In this document: positions 8,472-16,292 of the stretch, piece by piece
Numbering within the stretch: the stretch's first letter is position 1
Layout: each line of letters opens with the position of its first letter
NCBI GenBank assembly: GCA_023387635.1
Contig: JAEWHU010000091.1
Coordinates: 10,598 to 74,597, forward strand
DNA: 64,000 nucleotides
Direction of reading: 5' to 3'
Source of the DNA: Bacillota bacterium
GTDB taxonomy: Bacteria > Bacillota > Clostridia > Lachnospirales > Lachnospiraceae
The notes under the pieces: generated by a model
Told to the model about the DNA's origin: nothing
Database searches by the model: none
What the model saw: only the letters and a program-made list of their open reading frames with translations
Program-made: the position numbers and the translations under genes

Positions 8472-9085
8472 TGTTTATTCAAGAAAATAAAAACATCAAC
8501 ATAAAGAGAAGTATTGAAGATGATTTATTAGAAGCAATTGATCATGGTATTTTAGTAAGTAAGTTAGCTAAACTATTAGCAAAAAATCTAAAAAAAGATG
8601 AAAATTTTTGCTATTACATGTCACAAGCTGGATTAGTACATGATATTGGTAAATTGAAATTAGGTGAATATCTATACGGAAGAAAGAAAGATGCTTTAGC
8701 TATTGAAGAGATGAAATATATCCGTATGCATCCGACTCTTGGATATGAAATTTTAATAAATGAAGGATATGACCAGATAATTGCAGAATCAGTATTACAT
8801 CACCATGAAAACTACGATGGGTCTGGTTATCCTAGTAATCTAAAAGGGGATGAAATTCCTTATGGTGCTAGAATACTTCGCATCTGTGATGTTTTTGCTG
8901 CCCTTATATCAAAAAGAAGATATCGCAGTTCCTTTGATATAGACACGGCAATCGAATTAATGATAGAAGAAGTGAAGAATTTTGATATGGAAGTTTTTCT
9001 ATCATTTTTACAAGCAGTACATTCAGATGAAATAACAGAGATCTTAGATTATGTTAATTCAATTAATAATAATTATGAGTTTTAA
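8471..9085 (+). CDS. HD-GYP-like phosphohydrolase
   Basis: A 204-residue protein made of one HD domain. Visible residues are VHDIGKL (HD pair), HPTLGYEIL, HHHENYDGSGYP (the GYP motif) and YGARILRICDVFAAL. HD-GYP domains cleave cyclic di-GMP, but this one has no sensor or receiver part and is shorter than most, so substrate and signal are open. It starts with GTG, sharing one base with the hemZ stop (TAGTG) and using a GAGAGGA site inside hemZ, which indicates translational coupling. hisS follows after 33 bases. Confidence 0.8.
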   Translation: MFIQENKNINIKRSIEDDLLEAIDHGILVSKLAKLLAKNLKKDENFCYYMSQAGLVHDIGKLKLGEYLYGRKKDALAIEEMKYIRMHPTLGYEILINEGYDQIIAESVLHHHENYDGSGYPSNLKGDEIPYGARILRICDVFAALISKRRYRSSFDIDTAIELMIEEVKNFDMEVFLSFLQAVHSDEITEILDYVNSINNNYEF

Positions 9086-9118
9086 TTTATTCATACGTAG
9101 GAAAGGAATGGTAGTAAT

Positions 9119-10363
9119 ATGATTACGAAAAGACCTAAAGGAACGAATGATTGGTACGGTAGTGATATGCATAAAAGGGCTATTATAGAAGAAAAAGCAA
9201 GGGCTCTTTGTAAAGTATATAACATAAAAGAAATTATTACTCCTGTATTTGAACATACCGTTTTATTCCAAAGAGGTGTAGGTGAAACAACGGATGTTGT
9301 TCAAAAAGAAATGTATACTTTCATGGATAAAGGAAATCGAAGTATTACCCTAAAACCAGAAGGCACTGCAGGTGCAATTAGGGCATATTTAGAAAATAAT
9401 ATGTATGCTGAGAGTGGTCCTACAAAATTATTCTACGTAACCCCTGCTTTTCGATATGAACAGCCACAAAGTGGTAGATTACGTCAGCATCATCAATTTG
9501 GTGTTGAATTCATAGGTTCTAAAAGTCCTTTAGTTGAAGTAGAAATAATTACTTTAATTATAACTTTTATAAAAGAATTAGGATTAAAAGATGTCAAACT
9601 TCATATAAATAGTATTGGATGTTGTGATTGTAGACAAACATATAATGAAGCTTTATTAGAATATTTAAACAAGAACGAAGAACATCTATGCCCAACTTGC
9701 TTAGAAAGAATGAAGAAAAATCCTCTAAGAGTACTTGATTGTAAAGTTCCAAGTTGCAAAGAAATTGTAAAAGATGCACCAAGAACGATTCATTACTTAG
9801 ATGAAGAATGTAGTAATCATTTTAATGAATTACAATCTCTATTAAAAGAATTAGATATACCATATGAAGTTGATACTGGCATTGTTAGAGGTTTAGATTA
9901 TTATACTAAGACAGTGTTCGAATTAGTAAATGGGGACGGATTTACATTATGTGGTGGCGGTCGTTACGATAATTTAATTCATGAAATAGATGAAAAACAT
10001 GATATACCATCCGTTGGTTTTGGAATGGGTATTGAAAGAATACTGTATTTCCTTGACAAAGAAGGAATCATGCTTTCACCAGATCCAGTTCCTGAAATTT
10101 ATGTAGGTATATTAGGTAGTGATGCTAAGATTGCTGCTTATAAAGTGGTAAATGAGCTTCGTAAGAATGGAATCATTGTTGAAACTGATTACTTGGACAA
10201 AAGTGTAAAAGCACAAATGAAGTATGCTAATAAAATTGGTGCTAAAAACACAGTAATTATTGGAGCGGATGAACTAAGTAACAATTTAGTTAAGATAAAA
10301 AACATGGAAAATGGGGAACAAACAGAAATTGCACTTGATAACATTGTTTCATATTTTCTATAA
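9119..10363 (+). CDS. hisS: Histidyl-tRNA synthetase
   Basis: Charges tRNA-His. 414 residues, a normal length. Class II motifs are clear: [13 protein letters not shown] at the N-terminus, motif 2 around [25 protein letters not shown], the histidine loops [13 protein letters not shown] and [10 protein letters not shown], motif 3 [11 protein letters not shown], and the C-terminal anticodon-binding domain. A four-Cys insert (CCDCRQT... CPTC... CKVPSC) is present. No T-box leader precedes it; only 33 bases separate it from the HD-domain gene, so expression is probably read-through. Confidence 0.96.
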   Translation: MITKRPKGTNDWYGSDMHKRAIIEEKARALCKVYNIKEIITPVFEHTVLFQRGVGETTDVVQKEMYTFMDKGNRSITLKPEGTAGAIRAYLENNMYAESGPTKLFYVTPAFRYEQPQSGRLRQHHQFGVEFIGSKSPLVEVEIITLIITFIKELGLKDVKLHINSIGCCDCRQTYNEALLEYLNKNEEHLCPTCLERMKKNPLRVLDCKVPSCKEIVKDAPRTIHYLDEECSNHFNELQSLLKELDIPYEVDTGIVRGLDYYTKTVFELVNGDGFTLCGGGRYDNLIHEIDEKHDIPSVGFGMGIERILYFLDKEGIMLSPDPVPEIYVGILGSDAKIAAYKVVNELRKNGIIVETDYLDKSVKAQMKYANKIGAKNTVIIGADELSNNLVKIKNMENGEQTEIALDNIVSYFL

Positions 10364-10398
10364 GATAAACTTATTAAACGTTAATATAATAATAAACG

Positions 10399-10486
10399 AA
10401 CAAGTCACGAAGGCGAATTTTAAGGGATAGTAACTCATTAAATAGTTGTTTATGCCAAAGAGTTAATCGTCGTGTCTTGTTTTTTG
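10399..10486 (+). terminator. Branched terminator or small structured RNA after hisS
   Basis: A 12-bp outer stem (AACAAGTCACGA, 10399-10410, with one mismatch against 10470-10481) runs directly into TTTTT. It encloses about 60 bases that can pair further: CGA/TCG after a three-base bulge and TAACTC/GAGTTA. This is far larger than a simple terminator loop. Confidence 0.65.
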
Positions 10487-10505
10487 TAATTAAAAAGGGT
10501 ATAAT
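10477..10505 (+). promoter_or_regulatory. Promoter for the aminopeptidase gene
   Basis: TTGTTT (10477-10482), 17-base spacer, TATAAT (10500-10505). The -35 overlaps the 3' arm and T-run of the preceding terminator. The leader to the start codon is about 140 bases with no clear structure. Confidence 0.6.
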
Positions 10506-10652
10506 GTAGAAATAAATTAATTATTAGATACATTAATATATGGATGGGATTTAGTATAGGAAATGATACATAATTAATAATTAAATAGGGATTATGAATG
10601 AAAAGAAAGGATAAGTTCTAAGTAATTATATTAGGACGAAAAAGGTATATCT

Positions 10653-12032
10653 ATGGAAAATAAAAATGCATGGTTAAAATATGATGATAAAAAAAGAAGT
10701 GAAGTTTTTGCTTTGAGTGAAGGATATAAAGCGTTTATATCTGATTGCAAAACTGAAAGAGAATGTGTAGCAGAAATTATAAGACAATCAAAAGAACAAG
10801 GCTACCGTGACCTTAACGAAGTTATTCGCAATAAGGAAACACTAAAAGCAGGAGATAAAGTGTATATCAATAATATGGATAAAGCAATTGCTTTATTTTT
10901 AATTGGTGAAAGACCATTATCTGAAGGTATGAAAATATTAGGTGCACATATCGATTCACCAAGAATTGACGTGAAACAAGTACCATTATATGAAGATACT
11001 GAAATGGCACTTCTTGACACTCACTATTATGGTGGAATTAAAAAATATCAATGGGTTACTCTTCCTTTAGCGATCCATGGTATAGTAGTGAAAAAAGATG
11101 GAACTATAGTTAACATCGTAATTGGTGAAGATGAATCAGATCCTGTAATCGGTATTTCTGATTTATTAATTCATTTATCAGCAAACCAAATGGATAAAAA
11201 GGGTGCTAAAGTTATTGAAGGCGAAGATCTTAACGTTTTAGTAGGAAGCATTCCACTAAAAGGTGAAGAAAAGGAAGCAGTAAAAGCTAATATCAAAGCT
11301 CTTCTAAAAGAAAAATATGATATTGAAGAAGAAGATTTCTTATCTGCTGAACTTGAAATTGTTCCTGCAGGTAAAGCTAGAGATTATGGATTTGACCGTA
11401 GTATGGTAATGGGATATGGACAGGATGATAGAGTTTGTGCTTACACTTCAATGATAGCTCAATTTAACATTACTAGTACAGACAGGACTTGTGCATGTAT
11501 CTTAGTTGATAAAGAAGAAATTGGTAGTGTTGGCGCATCTGGTATGCATTCTAGATTCTTTGAAAATGCAGTAGCAGAAGTTATGGAGTTACTAGGTGAT
11601 TATTCTGAACTTAAAGTAAGACGTGCACTTGCAAATTCCCACATGTTATCTTCTGATGTTAGTGCAGCATTCGATCCTAACTATCCAGCAGTAATGGAGA
11701 AAAAGAATTCTGCATATTTTGGTAAAGGTATGGTATTTAATAAGTATACAGGTTCAAGAGGTAAATCTGGTTCTAATGATGCTAATGCAGAATATATGGC
11801 CAAACTTAGAGGAATTATGGAAAAGCATGATGTTACTTTCCAAACTTCTGAACTTGGTAAAGTAGATGAAGGTGGCGGCGGTACTATCGCTTATATTATG
11901 GCAAACTATAACATGGAAGTAATTGATAGCGGTGTTGCAGTACTTAATATGCATGCTCCTTGGGAAATTACAAGTAAAGCAGACATATACGAAACAATGT
12001 TAGGTTATGTTGCTTTCCTTACTGAAATCTAA
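10653..12032 (+). CDS. apeA: M18-family aminopeptidase
   Basis: A 459-residue zinc aminopeptidase of family M18 (aspartyl aminopeptidase/aminopeptidase I clan), removing N-terminal residues from peptides in the cytoplasm. Metal and catalytic segments are GAHIDSPRIDVKQ (His-x-Asp), VDKEEIGSVGASG (the catalytic Glu pair), SSDVSAAFDPNYP and the late MHAPWEITSKADIYET. No signal peptide. The start follows AGG seven bases upstream, a modest ribosome site. It has its own promoter and a terminator. Confidence 0.92.
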   Translation: MENKNAWLKYDDKKRSEVFALSEGYKAFISDCKTERECVAEIIRQSKEQGYRDLNEVIRNKETLKAGDKVYINNMDKAIALFLIGERPLSEGMKILGAHIDSPRIDVKQVPLYEDTEMALLDTHYYGGIKKYQWVTLPLAIHGIVVKKDGTIVNIVIGEDESDPVIGISDLLIHLSANQMDKKGAKVIEGEDLNVLVGSIPLKGEEKEAVKANIKALLKEKYDIEEEDFLSAELEIVPAGKARDYGFDRSMVMGYGQDDRVCAYTSMIAQFNITSTDRTCACILVDKEEIGSVGASGMHSRFFENAVAEVMELLGDYSELKVRRALANSHMLSSDVSAAFDPNYPAVMEKKNSAYFGKGMVFNKYTGSRGKSGSNDANAEYMAKLRGIMEKHDVTFQTSELGKVDEGGGGTIAYIMANYNMEVIDSGVAVLNMHAPWEITSKADIYETMLGYVAFLTEI

Positions 12033-12044
12033 GAATTACAATGA

Positions 12045-12108
12045 ATGACTCCTATTAATGGATAAGACTTTATATTACTAGTCAAGATATTAATAGGGGT
12101 CATATTTT
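12045..12108 (+). terminator. Terminator after the aminopeptidase gene
   Basis: ATGACTCCTATTAAT (12045-12059) pairs with 12089-12103 with one G-U pair, followed by ATTTTAT. Confidence 0.75.
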
Positions 12109-12133
12109 ATGTTCGCTTTAATTTAGGTTTTGG

Positions 12134-12283
12134 GTATTTCATATGCTAAATATATATTTTGATTATTTCTGTCTATCAGATGATTTTTTACTTGCCTTTC
12201 CCTCACGTTGTTCGGACGGACTGCGTAAAAAATACATCTGATATCACGAAATTTAAGCTAGACTCTTTAAGCATATGAAATAC
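12134..12283. repeat. Palindromic hairpin element with terminal inverted repeats
   Basis: Outer arms GTATTTCATATGCT (12134-12147) and its exact complement (12270-12283) enclose an inner stem of 17 bp with one bulged base (12175-12191 with 12225-12242). The apex, about 33 bases, is clearly richer in GC than its surroundings (CGTTGTTCGGACGGACTGCG). Nested perfect inverted repeats with no coding frame resemble a MITE-like or other interspersed palindromic element. No second copy was noticed in this window. Confidence 0.6.
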
Positions 12284-12366
12284 TAAAAACAGTGTATGAA
12301 ATGTTAAAAAGCAGTATATGAAATACTAAAAGCAGCGTATGAAATACTAAAAAGCAGTATATGAAA
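12274..12366. repeat. Short tandem array, 21/22-nt period
   Basis: TATGAAA recurs at 12274, 12295, 12317, 12338 and 12360, each full unit reading roughly TATGAAATACTAAAAGCAG. Periods alternate 21, 22, 21, 22. The first unit is the right terminal arm of the hairpin element, so the array looks like an expansion of that end. It stops about 20 bases before the ribosome site of the Dabb gene. Confidence 0.8.
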
Positions 12367-12412
12367 GGTATCGGGTTTCAGAAGGATATAAAATATAAGG
12401 AGGTATTAATAT

Positions 12413-12712
12413 ATGATAAGGCATATAGTTATGTTTACACTAAAGGATTTTGATGAAGAAGAAAAGGATAGTGTTAAATTAAAAATTAAGAATATGTTAG
12501 AAGATCTAAAAGACATCATTCCTGGTATTGTTAAGATTAATGTTATAACTAATCCATTACCAACTACTAACGGTGACGTAATTTTAGATAGTTTATTTGA
12601 AAGTGAAGAAGCATTAGCAAATTATCAAGTTCATCCAGAGCATATGAAAGCAGGAGAATATATTGGAACTGTAAGGAAGGAACGAATTTGTATTGACTAT
12701 TATGAAGTTTAG
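12413..12712 (+). CDS. Dabb (stress-responsive alpha/beta-barrel) domain protein
   Basis: A 99-residue protein with the Dabb signature: MIRHIVMFTLKD at the start, PGIVKINVITNP, DVILDSLFESEEALANYQVHPEH and a final beta strand. The family forms ferredoxin-like dimers; biochemical roles vary and none can be assigned here. An ideal AAGGAGGT site lies before the ATG. The gene stands between a repeat-rich region and the structured leader of aspS. Confidence 0.85.
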   Translation: MIRHIVMFTLKDFDEEEKDSVKLKIKNMLEDLKDIIPGIVKINVITNPLPTTNGDVILDSLFESEEALANYQVHPEHMKAGEYIGTVRKERICIDYYEV

Positions 12713-12761
12713 GTGATATGATATCAGAAGAGTTTTTTTGCTTATTTGGATAAATAAGATT

Positions 12762-12874
12762 AGAGTGTCATAAGCACCAAAGGTGATATTTTGGTACAAT
12801 ATATTAGTATGTAAGCTAGCTTGCTACAATAATATATTGTAGCAAAATTAGTGCTACGCACCTTTTGACACCCT
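12762..12874 (+). other. Structured region upstream of aspS, not a T-box
   Basis: Outer arms AGAGTGTCATAA and TTTTGACACCCT pair with two mismatches. Inside are CACC/GGTG, a perfect 9-bp hairpin GCTACAATA-ATA-TATTGTAGC (12823-12843) and the palindrome AAGCTAGCTT (12813-12822), which recurs at 12897-12906. The AGGGTGGNACCGCG box of T-box leaders and a terminator are both absent, so it is either an unusual leader RNA or a palindromic insertion. Confidence 0.5.
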
Positions 12875-12923
12875 AAGCATAAGAATAAGTAGTTCTAAGC
12901 TAGCTTATATTAGGAGGATTAAC

Positions 12924-14714
12924 ATGGCAGAATCAATGAAAGGCTTAAAACGAAGCCATAGATGTACCGAATTATCAAGTGCTAATATTGGACAAACAGT
13001 TACAGTAATGGGTTGGGTACAAAAAAGTAGAAATAAAGGCGGAATTATTTTCTTAGACTTAAGAGATCGTTCTGGTTTATTGCAAATTATTTTCGAAGGA
13101 AATGATATAGGTGAAGAAGGTTTTTCAAAAGCTGAAAAATTAAGAAGTGAGTTCGTAATTGCCGTAGTGGGTAGAATTGAAGCTCGTAATGGTGCTATCA
13201 ATGAGAATTTAGCAACAGGTGATATTGAACTTAGAGCAACAGAACTTCGTGTATTATCCGAAGCTGAAACACCACCATTTCCAATTGAAGAAAGTAGTAA
13301 GACAAAGGAAGAATTAAGATTAAAATATAGATATTTGGATCTTAGAAGACCTGATTTACAACGAAATCTTATTATGAGAAGTAAAGTGGCTACTTTAACA
13401 CGTAGTTTCCTTTCTGAAGAAGGTTTCCTAGAGATTGAAACACCTATGCTTACAAAGAGTACACCTGAAGGCGCTAGAGATTATCTTGTTCCAAGTAGAG
13501 TTCATCCAGGCAACTTCTATGCACTTCCACAATCTCCACAAATTTTTAAGCAATTATTAATGTGTTCCGGTTATGATAGATATTTCCAAATCGTTAAGTG
13601 TTTTAGAGATGAGGATTTACGTGCGGATAGACAACCAGAGTTTACACAAATAGATATGGAATTATCTTTTGTTGATGTAGATGATGTATTAGAAGTGAAT
13701 GAAAGATTATTACACAAAATGTTTAAAGAAACAATTGGTGTTGAAATAGCACTTCCAATTCAAAGAATGACATATAAGGAAGCAATGGAGCGTTTTGGTT
13801 CTGACAAGCCAGATATCCGTTTTGGTATGGAACTTAAAAATGTTTCTGATGTAGTAAAGAATTGTGGATTTTCTGTATTTACAGGGGCACTTTTAAGCGG
13901 TGGTTCTGTACGTGGTATTAATGCAGAAGGTCAAGGAGATATGCCAAGAAAGAAGATCGATGCTTTAGTTGAATTCGCTAAAGGTTTCGGAGCGAAAGGT
14001 TTGGCTTATTTAGCAATTAATGAAGATGGCACATACAAATCTTCCTTTGCTAAATTTATGACAGAAGAGGAACTTTCAGCTTTAGTTAATGCAATGAATG
14101 GTAAACCAGGTGACTTACTACTATTTGCAGCGGATGAAGACGACGTAGTGTTTGACGTTTTAGGTAATTTAAGACTTGAAATTGCTAGAAATCTTGATTT
14201 ACTTAAGAAAGATGAATATAAATTCTTATGGGTTACAGAGTTCCCATTACTTGAGTATTCAAAAGAAGAAGGTAGATATACTGCAAAGCATCATCCATTT
14301 ACAATGCCTATGGAAGAGGATTTAGAATTACTAAATACAGATCCAGGTAAAGTAAGAGCGAAAGCTTATGATATCGTTTTAAATGGTACTGAAATTGGTG
14401 GCGGTAGTGTTCGTATTTTCCAAAATGATGTACAAGAAAAAATGTTTGAAGTTTTAGGATTTAGCAAGGAAGATGCATATGAACGTTTTGGATTCCTATT
14501 AAATGCTTTCAAATATGGAGTTCCACCACATGCAGGACTTGCTTATGGGCTTGATCGCCTTATTATGCTTATGGCACAAGAGGATAGTATTCGTGATGTA
14601 ATAGCATTCCCTAAAGTAAAAGATGCGTCATGTTTGATGACAGATGCTCCAAATGTTGTTGATAAAAAACAACTTGATGAACTTGGAATTGATGTAGTGA
14701 ATGAAGAAAAGTAG
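12924..14714 (+). CDS. aspS: Aspartyl-tRNA synthetase
   Basis: Charges tRNA-Asp (possibly also tRNA-Asn; a non-discriminating form cannot be excluded). 596 residues, the bacterial-type length. Domains in order: OB-fold anticodon-binding (VTVMGWVQKSRNKGGIIFLDLRDRSG), class II core (ETPMLTKSTPEGARDYLVPSR, motif 2 CFRDEDLRADRQPEFTQIDMEL), inserted GAD domain (~285-420) and motif 3 GLAYGLDRLIML. Ribosome site AGGAGG. Terminated by the hairpin that follows. Confidence 0.96.
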   Translation: MAESMKGLKRSHRCTELSSANIGQTVTVMGWVQKSRNKGGIIFLDLRDRSGLLQIIFEGNDIGEEGFSKAEKLRSEFVIAVVGRIEARNGAINENLATGDIELRATELRVLSEAETPPFPIEESSKTKEELRLKYRYLDLRRPDLQRNLIMRSKVATLTRSFLSEEGFLEIETPMLTKSTPEGARDYLVPSRVHPGNFYALPQSPQIFKQLLMCSGYDRYFQIVKCFRDEDLRADRQPEFTQIDMELSFVDVDDVLEVNERLLHKMFKETIGVEIALPIQRMTYKEAMERFGSDKPDIRFGMELKNVSDVVKNCGFSVFTGALLSGGSVRGINAEGQGDMPRKKIDALVEFAKGFGAKGLAYLAINEDGTYKSSFAKFMTEEELSALVNAMNGKPGDLLLFAADEDDVVFDVLGNLRLEIARNLDLLKKDEYKFLWVTEFPLLEYSKEEGRYTAKHHPFTMPMEEDLELLNTDPGKVRAKAYDIVLNGTEIGGGSVRIFQNDVQEKMFEVLGFSKEDAYERFGFLLNAFKYGVPPHAGLAYGLDRLIMLMAQEDSIRDVIAFPKVKDASCLMTDAPNVVDKKQLDELGIDVVNEEK

Positions 14715-14753
14715 AAATAATTAATTGTTTTTTTATAAATTATTAGATAGAGA

Positions 14754-14800
14754 GGCTTTGTGTCATAGCTTGCTGGCTATTATGCAAAGCCCCTTGTTTC
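14754..14800 (+). terminator. Terminator after aspS
   Basis: GGCTTTG (14754-14760) pairs with CAAAGCC (14785-14791), with an inner ATAGC/GCTAT stem; the tail is C-rich then TTGTTT, so termination may be partial. Confidence 0.65.
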
Positions 14801-14887
14801 ATAAAAATTGTATGTAAATGTTAATTGTAAAAAATAAAAAATGAAGTAATAAAAATGAAGAAAAAATAAATATGAAAGATTAATAGT

Positions 14888-15172
14888 ATGGACAAATTTG
14901 AAGTAATTAAATATTATATTTTACTAATTAATATAATTGGTTTTTCACTAATGGGAATTGATAAAGAACGAGCAAAAAAGAGAAGTTGGCGGATAGAGGA
15001 AAAGAAATTATTCTTAGTTGCTTTCATTGGTGGAAGTTTAGGGAGTATACTAGGAATGCAATTCTTTCGACATAAAACAAAACATATGAAATTTACAGTT
15101 GGAATGCCACTAATTATGATATTACATATATTAATCATTGGATTAGTCATTAGTTTCCGGGTGCAACATTAA
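14888..15172 (+). CDS. DUF1294 small membrane protein
   Basis: A 94-residue protein with two hydrophobic segments (residues ~7-23 and ~70-90) and the DUF1294 core: GIDKERAKKRSWRIEEKKL, AFIGGSLGSILGMQFFRHKTKH. Function of the family is unknown. The ribosome site is weak (GAAAG). It converges on the XRE gene with a 14-base gap and no terminator between them. Confidence 0.85.
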   Translation: MDKFEVIKYYILLINIIGFSLMGIDKERAKKRSWRIEEKKLFLVAFIGGSLGSILGMQFFRHKTKHMKFTVGMPLIMILHILIIGLVISFRVQH

Positions 15173-15186
15173 CGTACTAAAGTGCT

Positions 15187-15603
15187 TCATATGTTTGGGT
15201 TAATTTTATTTGTTTTAATTTTTTCCTCAAGGTAAGCCAGCAATTCTTTCTTTTCAGGGCTACTTAATTTTTGAAATAGGTTAAATAGTCTCCTTTCATC
15301 ATATGTAAGTTGTATGGTTTTTCTTGTAGTTGGCGATTCTGTTTTCGCTGCAGTATGATAAGGCGGATTTTCTAATAGTATATTATTATCAATAGGTGTT
15401 GTAAAGTTGTTGATTAGGTCGCCAATATCAATGTGGTATAGATTTGATAATTTTAACAAGGTTTGATGATCTGGATTTCTTAAACCAGCTTCATAGTGCG
15501 CGTATCCTTGTCTAGTCATATTCAAATATTTTGCGACGTAATCTTGAGTAAACTCTTTCTCAATCCTAAGTTTTCGTAACTTTTCATTAAGTAAGTTAAG
15601 CAT
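15187..15603 (-). CDS. XRE-family helix-turn-helix regulator
   Basis: A 138-residue DNA-binding protein. Residues 1-65 form a Cro/CI-type HTH (LRIEKEFTQDYVAKYLNMTRQGYAHYEAGLRNPDHQTLLKLSNLY). After a Ser/Thr-rich linker the C-terminal helix FQKLSSPEKKELLAYLEEKIK probably mediates dimerisation. A longer in-frame start 36 bases upstream exists, but AAAGGA sits before the ATG at 15603. It is divergent from the cold-shock gene 313 bases away; its target is unknown. Confidence 0.85.
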   Translation of the reverse strand: MLNLLNEKLRKLRIEKEFTQDYVAKYLNMTRQGYAHYEAGLRNPDHQTLLKLSNLYHIDIGDLINNFTTPIDNNILLENPPYHTAAKTESPTTRKTIQLTYDERRLFNLFQKLSSPEKKELLAYLEEKIKTNKINPNI

Positions 15604-15810
15604 TCTAAACGTCCTTTCTAATGTTTGATAACAAAACAATTATAGCAATTATATACAGGAATACGATAGAAAAGCAACAAAGTGTAGCAATTGGTAAAAG
15701 TTTTGTATAAAATAATCAAATATGCAAATATTTTGTTGTGAAATTCAATAAAATCTTATAAAAAAAATGAATAAAATAGCTAAAACTTCAAAAATATTAC
15801 AAAATAGCAA

Positions 15811-15839
15811 TTGACATAATGGAAAAATAGTGCTATTAT
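15811..15839 (+). promoter_or_regulatory. Strong promoter of the cold-shock gene
   Basis: Perfect TTGACA (15811-15816), 17-base spacer, TATTAT (15834-15839). Confidence 0.82.
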
Positions 15840-15846
15840 TATGTTA

Positions 15847-15885
15847 TCGCTTGATGCGACAGCTACTTCTGTTACATAGTAACAG
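15847..15885 (+). promoter_or_regulatory. Cold-shock gene 5' leader with two hairpins
   Basis: The ~70-base leader can form TCGC-TTGAT-GCGA and then CTGTTAC-ATA-GTAACAG (15869-15885) before the GGAGGA site. Structured leaders control cold-shock mRNAs in other bacteria; here temperature control is inference. Confidence 0.5.
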
Positions 15886-15916
15886 TCGGTAATTTTATTT
15901 TTTGGAGGAATTATAC

Positions 15917-16117
15917 ATGAACAAAGGTACAGTAAAATGGTTTAACAATCAAAAAGGTTTTGGTTTCATCTCTGATGAACAAGGTAATGATGTATTCGTA
16001 CATTATTCAGGTCTTAACATGGACGGATTCAAGTCTTTAGAAGAAGGACAAGAAGTTGGATTTGAAGTAGTTCAAGGTGCTAAAGGACCTCAAGCTACAA
16101 ACGTAGTTAAATTATAA
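15917..16117 (+). CDS. Cold-shock protein, CspA family
   Basis: A 66-residue single-strand nucleic-acid-binding beta barrel (RNA chaperone). RNP motifs KGFGFI and VFVHYS are intact, with [17 protein letters not shown] at the usual place. The ATG at 15917 is chosen because GGAGGA lies 7 bases upstream; an in-frame TTG at 15902 lies before that site and would not match family length. Monocistronic, with a strong promoter and terminator. Confidence 0.95.
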   Translation: MNKGTVKWFNNQKGFGFISDEQGNDVFVHYSGLNMDGFKSLEEGQEVGFEVVQGAKGPQATNVVKL

Positions 16118-16226
16118 TCAACACAAGTTATTCAGTGTACCTTTTTCTTGACATATAAATTATAAGAATTTTATTTTTACGATTTTTATTCAGAATTAGC
16201 TATATTGTTATGAACGAGATTGATTA

Positions 16227-16256
16227 AAGGTTATCCTTAAGGATAACCTTTTTTTA
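16227..16256 (+). terminator. Terminator after the cold-shock gene
   Basis: Perfect 10-bp stem AAGGTTATCC-TTAA-GGATAACCTT followed by a T-run. Confidence 0.95.
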
Positions 16257-16292
16257 GATTATAATTGGATATAACAAATCGTGGAGGTTTCT

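Larger units (their letters stand above)
15604..15916. other. Divergent intergenic region, XRE gene / cold-shock gene
   Basis: AT-rich. The right third holds the csp promoter and leader. The left part, where the XRE promoter must lie, contains a minus-strand TATAAT-like hexamer (around 15635-15650) but no -35 that I would defend. Confidence 0.5.

Noticed and set aside
9086..9118. T-box upstream of hisS
   Set aside because: Only 33 bases separate hisS from the preceding gene, too few for a T-box.
12274..12366. CRISPR array
   Set aside because: Units are contiguous 21/22-base tandem copies without unique spacers, and no cas genes are nearby.
12762..12923. T-box riboswitch upstream of aspS
   Set aside because: The AGGGTGGNACCGCG element and terminator/antiterminator pair are absent.
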